Below are positions 23,482 through 36,537 of a stretch of DNA of 64,000 nucleotides, piece by piece. Source of the stretch: Strigamia acuminata. Lineage: Eukaryota; Arthropoda; Chilopoda; Geophilomorpha; Linotaeniidae. The stretch is from assembly GCA_949358305.1 (NCBI GenBank), contig CASHSZ010000010.1, positions 188,001 to 252,000 on the forward strand, read 5' to 3'. The notes under the pieces are model-generated. The model saw only the letters and a program-made list of their open reading frames with translations, had not been told where the DNA came from and did no database searches. The translations under genes and the position numbers were made by a program. The stretch's first letter is position 1, and each line of letters begins with the position of its first letter.

Positions 23482-24196
23482 TGTTTCGAGCAACAGAAAG
23501 GAGGAAAGAGAGACCACAACTGCTCGTCAATTTGATAGTAGTTTGATTTTATGTGTTCGAAAATGTAAAGAAGAGTTACTAATTTTGGTCTTATAATTGT
23601 ATTATTTATTTAGCAAATATCTAATCTTTTTCTGTTGTAATAGGAATTTTACATGTCTTTTTTGTGTGCCAATTTTCAGTAAAGACAATGTTTGTTAGGT
23701 ATTTTATCTCTTAGAATGACAAGGTCAAGGTTTAGGAATTTTTAGTCTTGTTTTCCAATGATTTCTGTTAATTTTAAGTTGATTTTATCTCTATTATGAG
23801 GCACAATGCAAGCTTTAACTTATGTTATTTATGAATTTAGTCACTAGGTGCCTCATGAGTTTGTTGTTGCTATAGAATTGTTGTTGTTATGAAGTTGTTA
23901 CACTCTTGTTATGAAGAATTAGATGTAGTTAAGTTGAATTTGCCTCCATGTTAATGTTTTGAAATGATTAAAAGCATTATCTGGATTTTTCTACACAAAG
24001 GTTTATTTTATTCAACATCCAACATGTGTGAGTAGGGAAATTTAACCCCAAACTCCCTGGAGCAGCTCCCCACAAGATCCAGTGCAGAAACTCAAGTCAA
24101 CTCATTTCTCCTCTCAGTATAGGCCTATGGGAAATTTGCCAAGAATTCCCCATCGCGTTACAACTCGTCGCATCACGGCAGTGGCGAGTTGCAACA
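23482..24196 (+). repeat. LTR 3 of tandem Gag-TK element
   Basis: 715 bp, same termini as LTR 1 and 2. It ends GCAACA at 24196 and is followed by the ACAA duplication and satellite. Confidence 0.93.
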
Positions 24197-27100
24197 ACAA
24201 GACCAATGTCTCTGAATGTTCAGAATTAGTGTTTAAACCTTAGTAGAAGGCTCCAATGTAAGTTTTAGAAACATCCAACCAATGATTTGGGAGAATAGAC
24301 TTTTGATCTCATCACAGTTGACTTAGCACAAACACCACAAGTCCAATGTCTCTGAATGTTCAGAAATAGTGTTTAAACCTTAGTAGAAGGCTCCAATGTA
24401 AGTTTTAGAAACATCCAACCAATGATTTGGGAGAATAGACTTTTGATCTCATCACAGTTGACTTAGCACAAACACCACAAGTCCAATGTCTCTGAATGTT
24501 CAGAAATAGTGTTTAAACCTTAGTAGAAGGCTCCAATGTAAGTTTTAGAAACATCCAACCAATGATTTGGGAGAATAGACTTTTGATCTCATCACAGTTG
24601 ACTTAGCACAAACACCACAAGTCCAATGTCTCTGAATGTTCAGAAATAGTGTTTAAACCTTAGTAGAAGGCTCCAATGTAAGTTTTAGAAACATTCAACC
24701 ATTGATTTAGGAGAATAGACTTTTGATCTCATCACAGTTGACTTAGCACAAACACCACAAGACTAATGTCTCTGAATGTTCAGAAATAGTGTTTAAACCT
24801 TAGTAGAAGGCTCCAATGTAAGTTTTAGAAACATCCAACCAATGATTTGGGAGAATAGACTTTTGATCTCATCACAGTTGACTTAGCACAAACACCACAA
24901 GTCCAATGTCTCTGAATGTTCAGAAATAGTGTTTAAACCTTAGTAGAAGCCTTCAATATAAGTTTTAGCAACACCCAAGCAATAAATTTTGAAAAAAAAA
25001 TTTTGAGTTCATTTCACATCGCAGTTGACTTAGCACAAACACCACAAGACCAATGTCTCTGAATGTTCAAAAATAGTGTTTAAACCTTAGTAGAAGGCTC
25101 CAATGTAAGTTTTAGAAACATTCAACCAATGATTTAGGAGAATAGACTTTTGATCTCATCACAGTTGACTTAGCACAAACACCACAAGACCAATGTCTCT
25201 GAATGTTCAGAATTAGTGTTTAAACCTTAGTAGAAAGCTCCAATGTAAGTTTTAGAAACATCCAACCAATGATTTGGGAGAATAGACTTTTGATCTCATC
25301 ACAGTTGACTTAGAACAAACACCACAAGACCAATGTCTCTGAATGTTCAGAAATAGTGTTTAAACCTTAGTAGAAGGCTCCAATGTAAGTTTTAGAAACA
25401 TTCAACCAATGATTTAGGAGAATAGACTTTTGATCTCATCACAGTTGACTTAGCACAAACACCACAAGACCAATGTCTCTGAATGTTCAGAATTAGTGTT
25501 TAAACCTTAGTAGAAGGCTCCAATGTAAGTTTTAGAAACATCCAACCAATGATTTGGGAGAATAGACTTTTGATCTCATCACAGTTGACTTAGCACAAAC
25601 ACCACAAGTCCAATGTCTCTGAATGTTCAGAAATAGTGTTTAAACCTTAGTAGAAGGCTCCAATGTAAGTTTTAGAAACATCCAACCAATGATTTGGGAG
25701 AATAGACTTTTGATCTCATCACAGTTGACTTAGCACAAACACCACAAGTCCAATGTCTCTGAATGTTCAGAAATAGTGTTTAAACCTTAGTAGAAGGCTC
25801 CAATGTAAGTTTTAGAAACATTCAACCATTGATTTAGGAGAATAGACTTTTGATCTCATCACAGTTGACTTAGCACAAACACCACAAGACCAATGTCTCT
25901 GAATGTTCAGAAATAGTGTTTAAACCTTAGTAGAAGGCTCCAATGTAAATTTTAGAAACATCCAACCAATGATTTGGGAGAATAGACTTTTGATCTCATC
26001 ACAGTTGACTTAGCACAAACACCACAAGACCAATGTCTCTGAATGTTCAGAAATAGTGTTTAAACCTTAGTAGAAGGCTCCAATGTAAGTTTTAGAAACA
26101 TCCAACCAATGATTTGGGAGAATAGACTTTTGATCTCATCACAGTTGACTTAGCACAAACACCACAAGACCAATGTCTCTGAATGTTCAGAAATAGTGTT
26201 TAAACCTTAGTAGAAGGCTCCAATGTAAGTTTTAGAAACATCCAACCAATGATTTGGGAGAATAGACTTTTGATCTCATCACAGTTGACTTAGCAGAAAC
26301 ACCACAAGTCCAATGTCTCTGAATGTTCAGAAATAGTGTTTAAACCTTAGTAGAAGGCTCCAATGTAAGTTTTAGAAACATTCAACCATTGATTTAGGAG
26401 AATAGACTTTTGATCTCATCACAGTTGACTTAGCACAAACACCACAAGACCAATGTCTCTGAATGTTCAGAAATAGTGTTTAAACCTTAGTAGAAGGCTC
26501 CAATGTAAGTTTTAGAAACATCCAACCAATGATTTGGGAGAATAGACTTTTGATCTCATCACAGTTGACTTAGCACAAACACCACAAGTCCAATGTGTCT
26601 GAATGTTTATAAATAGTGTTTAAACCTTTGTAGAAGCCTTAAATGTAAGTTTTAGCAACACCCAAGCAATAAATTTTGAAAAAAAAATTTTGAGCTCATT
26701 TCAGATCGCAGTTGACTTAGCACAAACACCAATGTCTCTGAATGTTCAGAAATAGTGTTTAAACCTTAGTAGAAGGCTCCAATGTAAGTTTTAGAAACAT
26801 CCAACCAATGATTTGGGAGAATAGACTTTTGATCTCATCACAGTTGACTTAGCACAAACACCACAAGTCCAATGTCTCTGAATGTTCAGAAATAGTGTTT
26901 AAACCTTAGTAGAAGGCTCCAATGTAAGTTTTAGAAACATCCAACCAATGATTTGGGAGAATAGACTTTTGATCTCATCACAGTTGACTTAGCACAAACA
27001 CCACAAGTCCAATGTCTTTGAATGTTCAGAAATAGTGTTTAAACCTTAGTAGAAGGCTCCAATGTAAGTTTTAGAAACATTCAACCATTGATTTAGGAGA

Positions 27101-30100
27101 ATAGACTTTTGATCTCATCACAGTTGACTTAGCACAAACACCACAAGACCAATGTCTCTGAATGTTCAGAAATAGTGTTTAAACCTTAGTAGAAGGCTCC
27201 AATGTAAGTTTTAGAAACATCCAACCAATGATTTGGGAGAATAGACTTTTGATCTCATCACAGTTGACTTAGCACAAACACCACAAGACCAATGTCTCTG
27301 AATGTTCAGAAATAGTGTTTAAACCTTAGTAGAAGGCTCCAATGTAAGTTTTAGAGACATCCAACCAATGATTTGGGAGAATAGACTTTTGATCTAATCA
27401 CAGTTGACTTAGCACAAACACCACAAGTCCAATGTCTCTGAATGTTCAGAAATAGTGTTTAAACCTTAGTAGAAAGCTCCAATGTAAGTTTTAGAAACAT
27501 CCAACCAATGATTTGGGAGAATAGACTTTTGATCTCATCACAGTTGACTTAGCACAAACACCACAAGACCAATGTCTCTGAATGTTCAGAAATAGTGTTT
27601 AAACCTTAGTAGAAGGCTCCAATGTAAGTTTTAGAGACATCCAACCAATGATTTGGGAGAATAGACTTTTGATCTCATCACAGTTAACTTAGCACAAACA
27701 CCACAAGACCAATGTCTCTGAATGTTCAGAAATAGTGTTTAAACCTTAGTAGAAGGCTCCAATGTAAGTTTTAGAAACATTCAACCATTGATTTAGGAGA
27801 ATAGACTTTTGATCTCATCACAGTTGACTTAGCACAAACACCACAAGACCAATGTCTCTGAATGTTCAGAAATAGTGTTTAAACCTTAGTAGAAGGCTCC
27901 AATGTAAATTTTAGAAACATCCAACCAATGATTTGGGAGAATAGACTTTTAATCTCATCACAGTTGACTTAGCACAAACACCACAAGACCAATGTCTCTG
28001 AATGTTCAGAAATAGTGTTTAAACCTTAGTAGAAGGCTCCAATGTAAGTTTTAGAGACATCCAACCAATGATTTGGGAGAATAGACTTTTGATCTAATCA
28101 CAGTTGACTTAGCACAAACACCACAAGACCAATGTCTCTGAATGTTCAGAAATAGTGTTTAAACCTTAGTAGAAGGCTCCAATGTAAGTTTTAGAAACAT
28201 CCAACTAATGATTTGGGAGAATAGACTTTTGATCTCATCACAGTTGACTTAGAACAAACACCACAAGACCAATGTCTCTGAATGTTCAGAAATAGTGTTT
28301 AAACCTTAGTAGAAGGCTCCAATGTAAGTTTTAGAAACATCCAACCAATGATTTGGGAGAATAGACTTTTGATCTCATCACAGTTGACTTAGAACAAACA
28401 CCACAAGACCAATGTCTCTGAATGTTCAGAAATAGTGTTTAAACCTTAGTAGAAGGCTCCAATGTAAGTTTTAGAAACATCCAACCAATGATTTGGGAGA
28501 ATAGACTTTTGATCTAATCACAGTTGACTTAGCACAAACACCACAAGACCAATGTCTCTGAATGTTCAGAAATAGTGTTTAAACCTTAGTAGAAGGCTCC
28601 AATGTAAGTTTTAGAAACATCCAACCAATGATTTGGGAGAATAGACTTTTGATCTCATCACAGTTGACTTAGCACAAACACCACAAGTCCAATGTCTCTG
28701 AATGTTCAGAAATAGTGTTTAAACCTTAGTAGAAGCCTTCAATATAAGTTTTAGCAACACCCAAGCAATAAATTTTGAAAAAAAAATTTTGAGTTCATTT
28801 CACATCGCAGTTGACTTAGCACAAACACCACAAGACCAATGTCTCTGAATGTTCAAAAATAGTGTTTAAACCTTAGTAGAAGGCTCCAATGTAAGTTTTA
28901 GAAACATTCAACCAATGATTTAGGAGAATAGACTTTTGATCTCATCACAGTTGACTTAGCACAAACACCACAAGACCAATGTCTCTGAATGTTCAGAATT
29001 AGTGTTTAAACCTTAGTAGAAAGCTCCAATGTAAGTTTTAGAAACATCCAACCAATGATTTGGGAGAATAGACTTTTGATCTCATCACAGTTAACTTAGA
29101 ACAAACACCACAAGACCAATGTCTCTGAATGTTCAGAAATAGTGTTTAAACCTTAGTAGAAGGCTCCAATGTAAGTTTTAGAAACATCCAACCAATGATT
29201 TGGGAGAATAGACTTTTGATCTCATCACAGTTGACTTAGCACAAACACCACAAGTCCAATGTCTCTGAATGTTCAGAAATAGTGTTTAAACCTTAGTAGA
29301 AGGCTCTAATGTAAGTTTTAGAAACATTCAACCATTGATTTAGGAGAATAGACTTTTGATCTCATCACAGTTGACTTAGCACAAACACCACAAGATCAAT
29401 GTCTCTGAATGTTCAGAAATAGTGTTTAAACCTTAGTAGAAGGCTCCAATGTAAATTTTAGAAACATCCAACCAATGATTTGGGAGAATAGACTTTTGAT
29501 CTCATCACAGTTGACTTAGCACAAACACCACAAGACCAATGTCTCTGAATGTTCAGAAATAGTGTTTAAACCTTAGTAGAAGGCTCCAATGTAAGTTTTA
29601 GAGACATCCAACCAATGATTTGGGAGAATAGACTTTTGATCTAATCACAGTTGACTTAGCACAAACACCACAAGACCAATGTCTCTGAATGTTCAGAAAT
29701 AGTGTTTAAACCTTAGTAGAAGGCTCCAATGTAAGTTTTAGAAACATCCAACCAATGATTTGGGAGAATAGACTTTTGATCTCATCACAGTTGACTTAGC
29801 ACAAACACCACAAGACCAATGTCTCTGAATGTTCAGAAATAGTGTTTAAACCTTAGTAGAAGGCTCCAATGTAAGTTTTAGAAACATCCAACCAATGATT
29901 TGGGAGAATAGACTTTTGATCTCATCACAGTTGACTTAGCAGAAACACCACAAGTCCAATGTCTCTGAATGTTCAGAAATAGTGTTTAAACCTTAGTAGA
30001 AGGCTCCAATGTAAGTTTTAGAAACATTCAACCATTGATTTAGGAGAATAGACTTTTGATCTCATCACAGTTGACTTAGCACAAACACCACAAGACCAAT

Positions 30101-30644
30101 GTCTCTGAATGTTCAGAAATAGTGTTTAAACCTTAGTAGAAGGCTCCAATGTAAGTTTTAGAAACATCCAACCAATGATTTGGGAGAATAGACTTTTGAT
30201 CTCATCACAGTTGACTTAGCACAAACACCACAAGTCCAATGTGTCTGAATGTTTATAAATAGTGTTTAAACCTTTGTAGAAGCCTTAAATGTAAGTTTTA
30301 GCAACACCCAAGCAATAAATTTTGAAAAAAAAATTTTGAGCTCATTTCAGATCGCAGTTGACTTAGCACAAACACCAATGTCTCTGAATGTTCAGAAATA
30401 GTGTTTAAACCTTAGTAGAAGGCTCCAATGTAAGTTTTAGAAACATCCAACCAATGATTTGGGAGAATAGACTTTTGATCTCATCACAGTTGACTTAGCA
30501 CAAACACCACAAGTCCAATGTCTCTGAATGTTCAGAAATAGTGTTTAAACCTTAGTAGAAGGCTCCAATGTAAGTTTTAGAAACATCCAACCAATGATTT
30601 GGGAGAATAGACTTTTGATCTCATCACAGTTGACTTAGCACAAA
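24197..30644. repeat. Satellite array 2
   Basis: About 46 monomers of the same 140-bp family, beginning with the ACAA duplication. The stretch from about 24900 to 28160 is colinear with 10180-13440 at a constant offset of 14719 bp, including rare variants (gttcaaaaatag at 10341/25060; gtctttgaatg at 12291/27010). B-type monomers occur near 24925, 26597, 28700 and 30241. The last five bases (30640-30644, ACAAA) are the target duplication of the next insertion. Confidence 0.97.
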
Positions 30645-31163
30645 TGTTGCAAGACAGCGTAGAAATTGTTGTGCTATTTTATTGTCAATATTTTTACCAT
30701 TTACTTTGAGTTTATTAAAATCTTTAAGTGTTTTAATTTCCTTTGCCTAATTGGTATTTTTCACTTTTCAGATTTTTTTATTGCTTATTAAAGTGTTTTG
30801 ACTTGATTTTTATTCATACTTTTCAATATTCAGTAATGTTTATGCTTTGTATTGATTTCAATTATCTTATTCCGTGCATTTATTGACTTATTCACTTGTT
30901 TTTTGAGAGTTTGTGTTGATTCCGAACTGTTTTGGTGCATATTTCGTTCCCTAGCATACATTTGCGATGCTAGTGACGTCATTTTTCTGTTTCCCGTAAA
31001 GTTACGGTTCCGTCTTCTAACCTTTTGTTTAGTACTTTTCAAATCACTTGGAATTTTATTAAGCATTCGTTTAGACTAATTCAAGCATGCTCTTTCTATC
31101 TAGATGCATCAAAACTGCTTTGGAAGTTCCGTTTGATTGGTTTGAACGTTCGTTTCCGTCTGC

Positions 31164-31171
31164 CATAAAAG
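31164..31171 (+). promoter_or_regulatory. TATA-like box in solo LTR (tentative)
   Basis: CATAAAAG followed by GC-richer sequence (gcgcagccggg). Position and context allow a core promoter in the U3 part of the LTR, but this is composition only. Confidence 0.25.
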
Positions 31172-31343
31172 CGCAGCCGGGAATGTTCGTTTGGCCGATA
31201 AATTCGTATTTATTCAATCTGTGTATTTTATTCCGATGTTTTGTGAAGAGAATTGATAATTATTCTTATAATTTAATCGATACTTTATTGATTATTTACA
31301 TTTAGTGTTTTTACATTCATTTTACGTGTAGTTTTGCCGCCGA

Positions 31344-31409
31344 TGTTATGTTCGCCGGACGCCATGTTTGATCCAACACCTTTGTTATGTTCGCCGGTCG
31401 CCATGTTTG
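31344..31409 (+). repeat. 27-bp direct repeat in solo LTR
   Basis: tgttatgttcgccgg followed by acgccatgtttg at 31344-31370 recurs at 31383-31409 with one mismatch (39-bp spacing). Repeated CGCCAT cores may be protein-binding sites; the factor is not assignable. Confidence 0.6.
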
Positions 31410-31764
31410 TCCCAAGCGACGATTACACAATGTAACCGTTATTTTTGTATTTTATATCACATAATTTGCATTTACTATTACATTGCGTTATTATTCAGTA
31501 TGTATTCTTTGATAATTTTGTGCTTTTGTACCGATCGAAATTCAAATGTGATCGTTATGTAATTTTCGAAGCCTGTGATTGGCTATTTTCAATCCTTTCT
31601 TTCCGAGATCGGTTTATTGCAAATATCTCATTGTTTAACGTGTTTTTGGACATTGTTGTGATTAGCTTTTTTGTTCACCGCATTCTTGTGGTCATTTCAA
31701 TGTAATTCAATGTATTTTTAGTGCATTTTTAAGCAAATGCCAACTTTGCCGTAATCTTGTTTCC

Positions 31765-31784
31765 TCCGTTACCATGGTAACGGA
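31765..31784. promoter_or_regulatory. Perfect 20-bp palindrome containing an RFX-type X-box
   Basis: The centre reads GTTACCATGGTAAC, flanked symmetrically by TCC and GGA. It matches the palindromic X-box recognised by RFX transcription factors in animals. The same palindrome is in the second LTR copy at 50390-50409. Binding is inferred. Confidence 0.55.
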
Positions 31785-31852
31785 ATCTTTCGTGTATCTG
31801 TATTTCGCCGCTATCGGCCTGGCGCGTGCCATATTCGGTACTGCGCATGTGC

Positions 31853-31867
31853 GGTTCTCTAAGAACC
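31853..31867 (+). other. Small perfect hairpin in solo LTR
   Basis: GGTTCT-CTA-AGAACC, a 6-bp stem with a 3-nt loop, just after a GC-rich stretch (actgcgcatgtgcgg) and about 45 bp before the polyadenylation signal. It could be an R-region hairpin. Confidence 0.35.
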
Positions 31868-31909
31868 AATCTAATTGCTGTAATTTCTTCAGTTATTAAC
31901 CAACCTTTG

Positions 31910-31915
31910 AATAAA
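31910..31915 (+). terminator. Polyadenylation signal in solo LTR
   Basis: AATAAA followed directly by a GT/T-rich element (tgtgttgtgttttatt), the usual layout of a polyadenylation site. It suggests the LTR is transcribed on the plus strand. Confidence 0.5.
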
Positions 31916-32206
31916 TGTGTTGTGTTTTATTAGCTCTTGTTTTAGGTTTATTTTCAAACACATTCAATGTGTAGTGAGTAGTTTAAAAATTCTCAGGCCA
32001 ACTTATGTTTCCGCCACCTATTGGATACTTGGTGCAGGTGTTCTCCACATTGTTCCAGCGGTACAACAATGCCATTTGTTGCGGATTTATTGCTCTCCAG
32101 TGCGATTTTCGTACTAGCCACGCCATACGACCTTGGGCGAGCTCAAGTGTCTTGAATTTGGATACGCATCGCCATTCCTTTCTATCTGTCTTGTTGACCT
32201 GCAACA

Positions 32207-35200
32207 ACAAACACCACAAGTCCAATGTCTTTGAATGTTCAGAAATAGTGTTTAAACCTTAGTAGAAGGCTCCAATGTAAGTTTTAGAAACATTCAACCA
32301 TTGATTTAGGAGAATAGACTTTTGATCTCATCACAGTTGACTTAGCACAAACACCACAAGACCAATGTCTCTGAATGTTCAGAAATAGTGTTTAAACCTT
32401 AGTAGAAGGCTCTAATGTAAGTTTTAGAAACATCCAACCAATGATTTGGGAGAATAGACTTTTGATCTCATCACAGTTGACTTAGCACAAACACCACAAG
32501 TCCAATGTGTCTGAATGTTTATAAATAGTGTTTAAACCTTTGTAGATGTAAGTTTTAGCAACACCCAAGCAATAAATTTTGAAAAAAAAATTTTGAGCTC
32601 ATTTCAGATCGCAGTTGACTTAGCACAAACACCAATGTCTCTGAATGTTCAGAAATAGTGTTTAAACCTTAGTAGAAGGCTCCAATGTAAGTTTTAGAAA
32701 CATCCAACCAATGATTTGGGAGAATAGACTTTTGATCTCATCACAGTTGACTTAGCACAAACACCACAAGTCCAATGTCTTTGAATGTTCAGAAATAGTG
32801 TTTAAACCTTAGTAGAAGGCTCCAATGTAAGTTTTAGAAACATTCAACCATTGATTTAGGAGAATAGACTTTTGATCTCATCACAGTTGACTTAGCACAA
32901 ACACCACAAGACCAATGTCTCTGAATGTTCAGAAATAGTGTTTAAACCTTAGTAGAAGGCTCCAATGTAAGTTTTAGAGACATCCAACCAATGATTTGGG
33001 AGAATAGACTTTTGATCTAATCACAGTTGACTTAGCACAAACACCACAAGACCAATGTCTCTGAATGTTTAGAAATAGTGTTTAAACCTTAGTAGAAGGC
33101 TCTAATGTAAGTTTTAGAAACATCCAACCAATGATTTGGGAGAATAGACTTTTGATCTCATCACAGTTGACTTAGCACAAACACCACAAGTCCAATGTGT
33201 CTGAATGTTTATAAATAGTGTTTAAACCTTTGTAGATGTAAGTTTTAGCAACACCCAAGCAATAAATTTTGAAAAAAAAATTTTGAGCTCATTTCAGATC
33301 GCAGTTGACTTAGCACAAACACCAATGTCTCTGAATGTTCAGAAATAGTGTTTAAACCTTAGTAGAAAGCTCCAATGTAAGTTTTAGAAACATCCAACCA
33401 ATGATTTGGGAGAATAGACTTTTGATCTCATCACAGTTGACTTAGCACAAACACCACAAGACCAATGTCTCTGAATGTTCAGAAATAGTGTTTAAACCTT
33501 AGTAGAAGGCTCCAATGTAAGTTTTAGAGACATCCAACCAATGATTTGGGAGAATAGACTTTTGATCTCATCACAGTTAACTTAGCACAAACACCACAAG
33601 ACCAATGTCTCTGAATGTTCAGAAATAGTGTTTAAACCTTAGTAGAAGGCTCCAATGTAAGTTTTAGAAACATTCAACCATTGATTTAGGAGAATAGACT
33701 TTTGATCTCATCACAGTTGACTTAGCACAAACACCACAAGACCAATGTCTCTGAATGTTCAGAAATAGTGTTTAAACCTTAGTAGAAGGCTCCAATGTAA
33801 ATTTTAGAAACATCCAACCAATGATTTGGGAGAATAGACTTTTGATCTCATCACAGTTGACTTAGCACAAACACCACAAGACCAATGTCTCTGAATGTTC
33901 AGAAATAGTGTTTAAACCTTAGTAGAAGGCTCCAATGTAAGTTTTAGAGACATCCAACCAATGATTTGGGAGAATAGACTTTTGATCTAATCACAGTTGA
34001 CTTAGCACAAACACCACAAGACCAATGTCTCTGAATGTTCAGAAATAGTGTTTAAACCTTAGTAGAAGGCTCCAATGTAAGTTTTAGAAACATCCAACTA
34101 ATGATTTGGGAGAATAGACTTTTGATCTCATCACAGTTGACTTAGAACAAACACCACAAGACCAATGTCTCTGAATGTTCAGAAATAGTGTTTAAACCTT
34201 AGTAGAAGGCTCCAATGTAAGTTTTAGAAACATCCAACCAATGATTTGGGAGAATAGACTTTTGATCTCATCACAGTTGACTTAGAACAAACACCACAAG
34301 ACCAATGTCTCTGAATGTTCAGAAATAGTGTTTAAACCTTAGTAGAAGGCTCCAATGTAAGTTTTAGAAACATCCAACCAATGATTTGGGAGAATAGACT
34401 TTTGATCTAATCACAGTTGACTTAGCACAAACACCACAAGACCAATGTCTCTGAATGTTCAGAAATAGTGTTTAAACCTTAGTAGAAGGCTCCAATGTAA
34501 GTTTTAGAAACATCCAACCAATGATTTGGGAGAATAGACTTTTGATCTCATCACAGTTGACTTAGCACAAACACCACAAGTCCAATGTCTCTGAATGTTC
34601 AGAAATAGTGTTTAAACCTTAGTAGAAGCCTTCAATATAAGTTTTAGCAACACCCAAGCAATAAATTTTGAAAAAAAAATTTTGAGTTCATTTCACATCG
34701 CAGTTGACTTAGCACAAACACCACAAGACCAATGTCTCTGAATGTTCAAAAATAGTGTTTAAACCTTAGTAGAAGGCTCCAATGTAAGTTTTAGAAACAT
34801 TCAACCAATGATTTAGGAGAATAGACTTTTGATCTCATCACAGTTGACTTAGCACAAACACCACAAGACCAATGTCTCTGAATGTTCAGAATTAGTGTTT
34901 AAACCTTAGTAGAAAGCTCCAATGTAAGTTTTAGAAACATTCAACCAATGATTTGGGAGAATAGACTTTTGATCTCATCACAGTTGACTTAGAACAAACA
35001 CCACAAGACCAATGTCTCTGAATGTTCAGAAATAGTGTTTAAACCTTAGTAGAAGGCTCCAATGTAAGTTTTAGAAACATCCAACCAATGATTTGGGAGA
35101 ATAGACTTTTGATCTCATCACAGTTGACTTAGCACAAACACCACAAGTCCAATGTCTCTGAATGTTCAGAAATAGTGTTTAAACCTTAGTAGAAGGCTCT

Positions 35201-36537
35201 AATGTAAGTTTTAGAAACATTCAACCATTGATTTAGGAGAATAGACTTTTGATCTCATCACAGTTGACTTAGCACAAACACCACAAGATCAATGTCTCTG
35301 AATGTTCAGAAATAGTGTTTAAACCTTAGTAGAAGGCTCCAATGTAAATTTTAGAAACATCCAACCAATGATTTGGGAGAATAGACTTTTGATCTCATCA
35401 CAGTTGACTTAGCACAAACACCACAAGACCAATGTCTCTGAATGTTCAGAAATAGTGTTTAAACCTTAGTAGAAGGCTCCAATGTAAGTTTTAGAGACAT
35501 CCAACCAATGATTTGGGAGAATAGACTTTTGATCTAATCACAGTTGACTTAGCACAAACACCACAAGACCAATGTCTCTGAATGTTCAGAAATAGTGTTT
35601 AAACCTTAGTAGAAGGCTCCAATGTAAGTTTTAGAAACATCCAACCAATGATTTGGGAGAATAGACTTTTGATCTCATCACAGTTGACTTAGCACAAACA
35701 CCACAAGACCAATGTCTCTGAATGTTCAGAAATAGTGTTTAAACCTTAGTAGAAGGCTCCAATGTAAGTTTTAGAAACATCCAACCAATGATTTGGGAGA
35801 ATAGACTTTTGATCTCATCACAGTTGACTTAGCAGAAACACCACAAGTCCAATGTCTCTGAATGTTCAGAAATAGTGTTTAAACCTTAGTAGAAGGCTCC
35901 AATGTAAGTTTTAGAAACATTCAACCATTGATTTAGGAGAATAGACTTTTGATCTCATCACAGTTGACTTAGCACAAACACCACAAGACCAATGTCTCTG
36001 AATGTTCAGAAATAGTGTTTAAACCTTAGTAGAAGGCTCCAATGTAAGTTTTAGAAACATCCAACCAATGATTTGGGAGAATAGACTTTTGATCTCATCA
36101 CAGTTGACTTAGCACAAACACCACAAGTCCAATGTGTCTGAATGTTTATAAATAGTGTTTAAACCTTTGTAGAAGCCTTAAATGTAAGTTTTAGCAACAC
36201 CCAAGCAATAAATTTTGAAAAAAAAATTTTGAGCTCATTTCAGATCGCAGTTGACTTAGCACAAACACCAATGTCTCTGAATGTTCAGAAATAGTGTTTA
36301 AACCTTAGTAGAAGGCTCCAATGTAAGTTTTAGAAACATCCAACCAATGATTTGGGAGAATAGACTTTTGATCTCATCACAGTTGACTTAGCACAAACAC
36401 CACAAGTCCAATGTCTCTGAATGTTCAGAAATAGTGTTTAAACCTTAGTAGAAGGCTCCAATGTAAGTTTTAGAAACATCCAACCAATGATTTGGGAGAA
36501 TAGACTTTTGATCTCATCACAGTTGACTTAGCACAAA
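32207..36537. repeat. Satellite array 3
   Basis: About 31 monomers of the 140-bp family, starting and ending with ACAAA duplications of the two LTR insertions. From 33324 onward it is a near-copy of 27431-30644. Short-form B monomers lie near 32508 and 33200, a B' monomer near 34600 and a long-form B near 36135. Confidence 0.97.

Larger units (their letters stand above)
13548..24196 (+). mobile_element. Tandem BEL/Pao-like retroelement with captured thymidine kinase (LTR-int-LTR-int-LTR)
   Basis: Three 715-bp LTRs (starts 13548, 18515, 23482) flank two 4252-bp internal regions; every landmark repeats at an offset of 4967 bp. Each internal region has a PBS-like site 4 bp after the LTR, a 1.15-kb leader with tandem repeats, one 1002-codon frame (Gag, protease-like, linker, TK1-type kinase) and a 74-bp tail. 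No reverse transcriptase, RNase H or integrase is encoded, so movement would need enzymes from another element. The single 4-bp TSD and the continuity of the flanking satellite indicate one insertion followed by duplication of an LTR-internal unit (or insertion of a dimer). The two internal regions appear identical at the protein level, so the duplication is recent; an assembly artefact cannot be excluded. Confidence 0.92.
30645..32206 (+). mobile_element. Solo-LTR-like insertion, 1562 bp, copy 1
   Basis: Begins TGTTGCAAGACAGC and ends GACCTGCAACA: TG...CA termini with a 7-bp inverted end (TGTTGCA/TGCAACA). It is bounded by 5-bp duplications ACAAA at 30640-30644 and 32207-32211, and the satellite reads through when the insert and one ACAAA are removed. 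There is no coding region, internal region or second LTR, so a solo LTR left by recombination is the best reading; a short non-autonomous element is the alternative. The plus-strand polyadenylation signal supports plus orientation. It is unrelated in sequence to the Gag-TK LTR and the Copia LTR. Small open frames inside it are AT-rich, overlap on both strands and look non-coding. Confidence 0.85.
27431..33050. repeat. Duplicated satellite+LTR block, copy 1
   Basis: About 5.6 kb of satellite containing the 1562-bp LTR insertion. It matches 33324-51675 (offset 5893 bp before the LTR; 18625 bp after it because of the nested insertion). A few single-base differences exist (for example cttttaatctc near 27950 against cttttgatctc; gttaacttaga near 29090 against gttgacttaga), so the duplication is recent but not brand new. 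Confidence 0.85.

Noticed and set aside
13548-24196. Two independent side-by-side insertions
   Set aside because: No satellite lies between units, the middle LTR is shared, and the flanks are contiguous ancestral satellite with one TSD.
30830-32262. Several 60-86-codon frames in the solo LTR
   Set aside because: They are AT-rich, hydrophobic by composition, overlap on both strands, and sit in an LTR with no coding signature.
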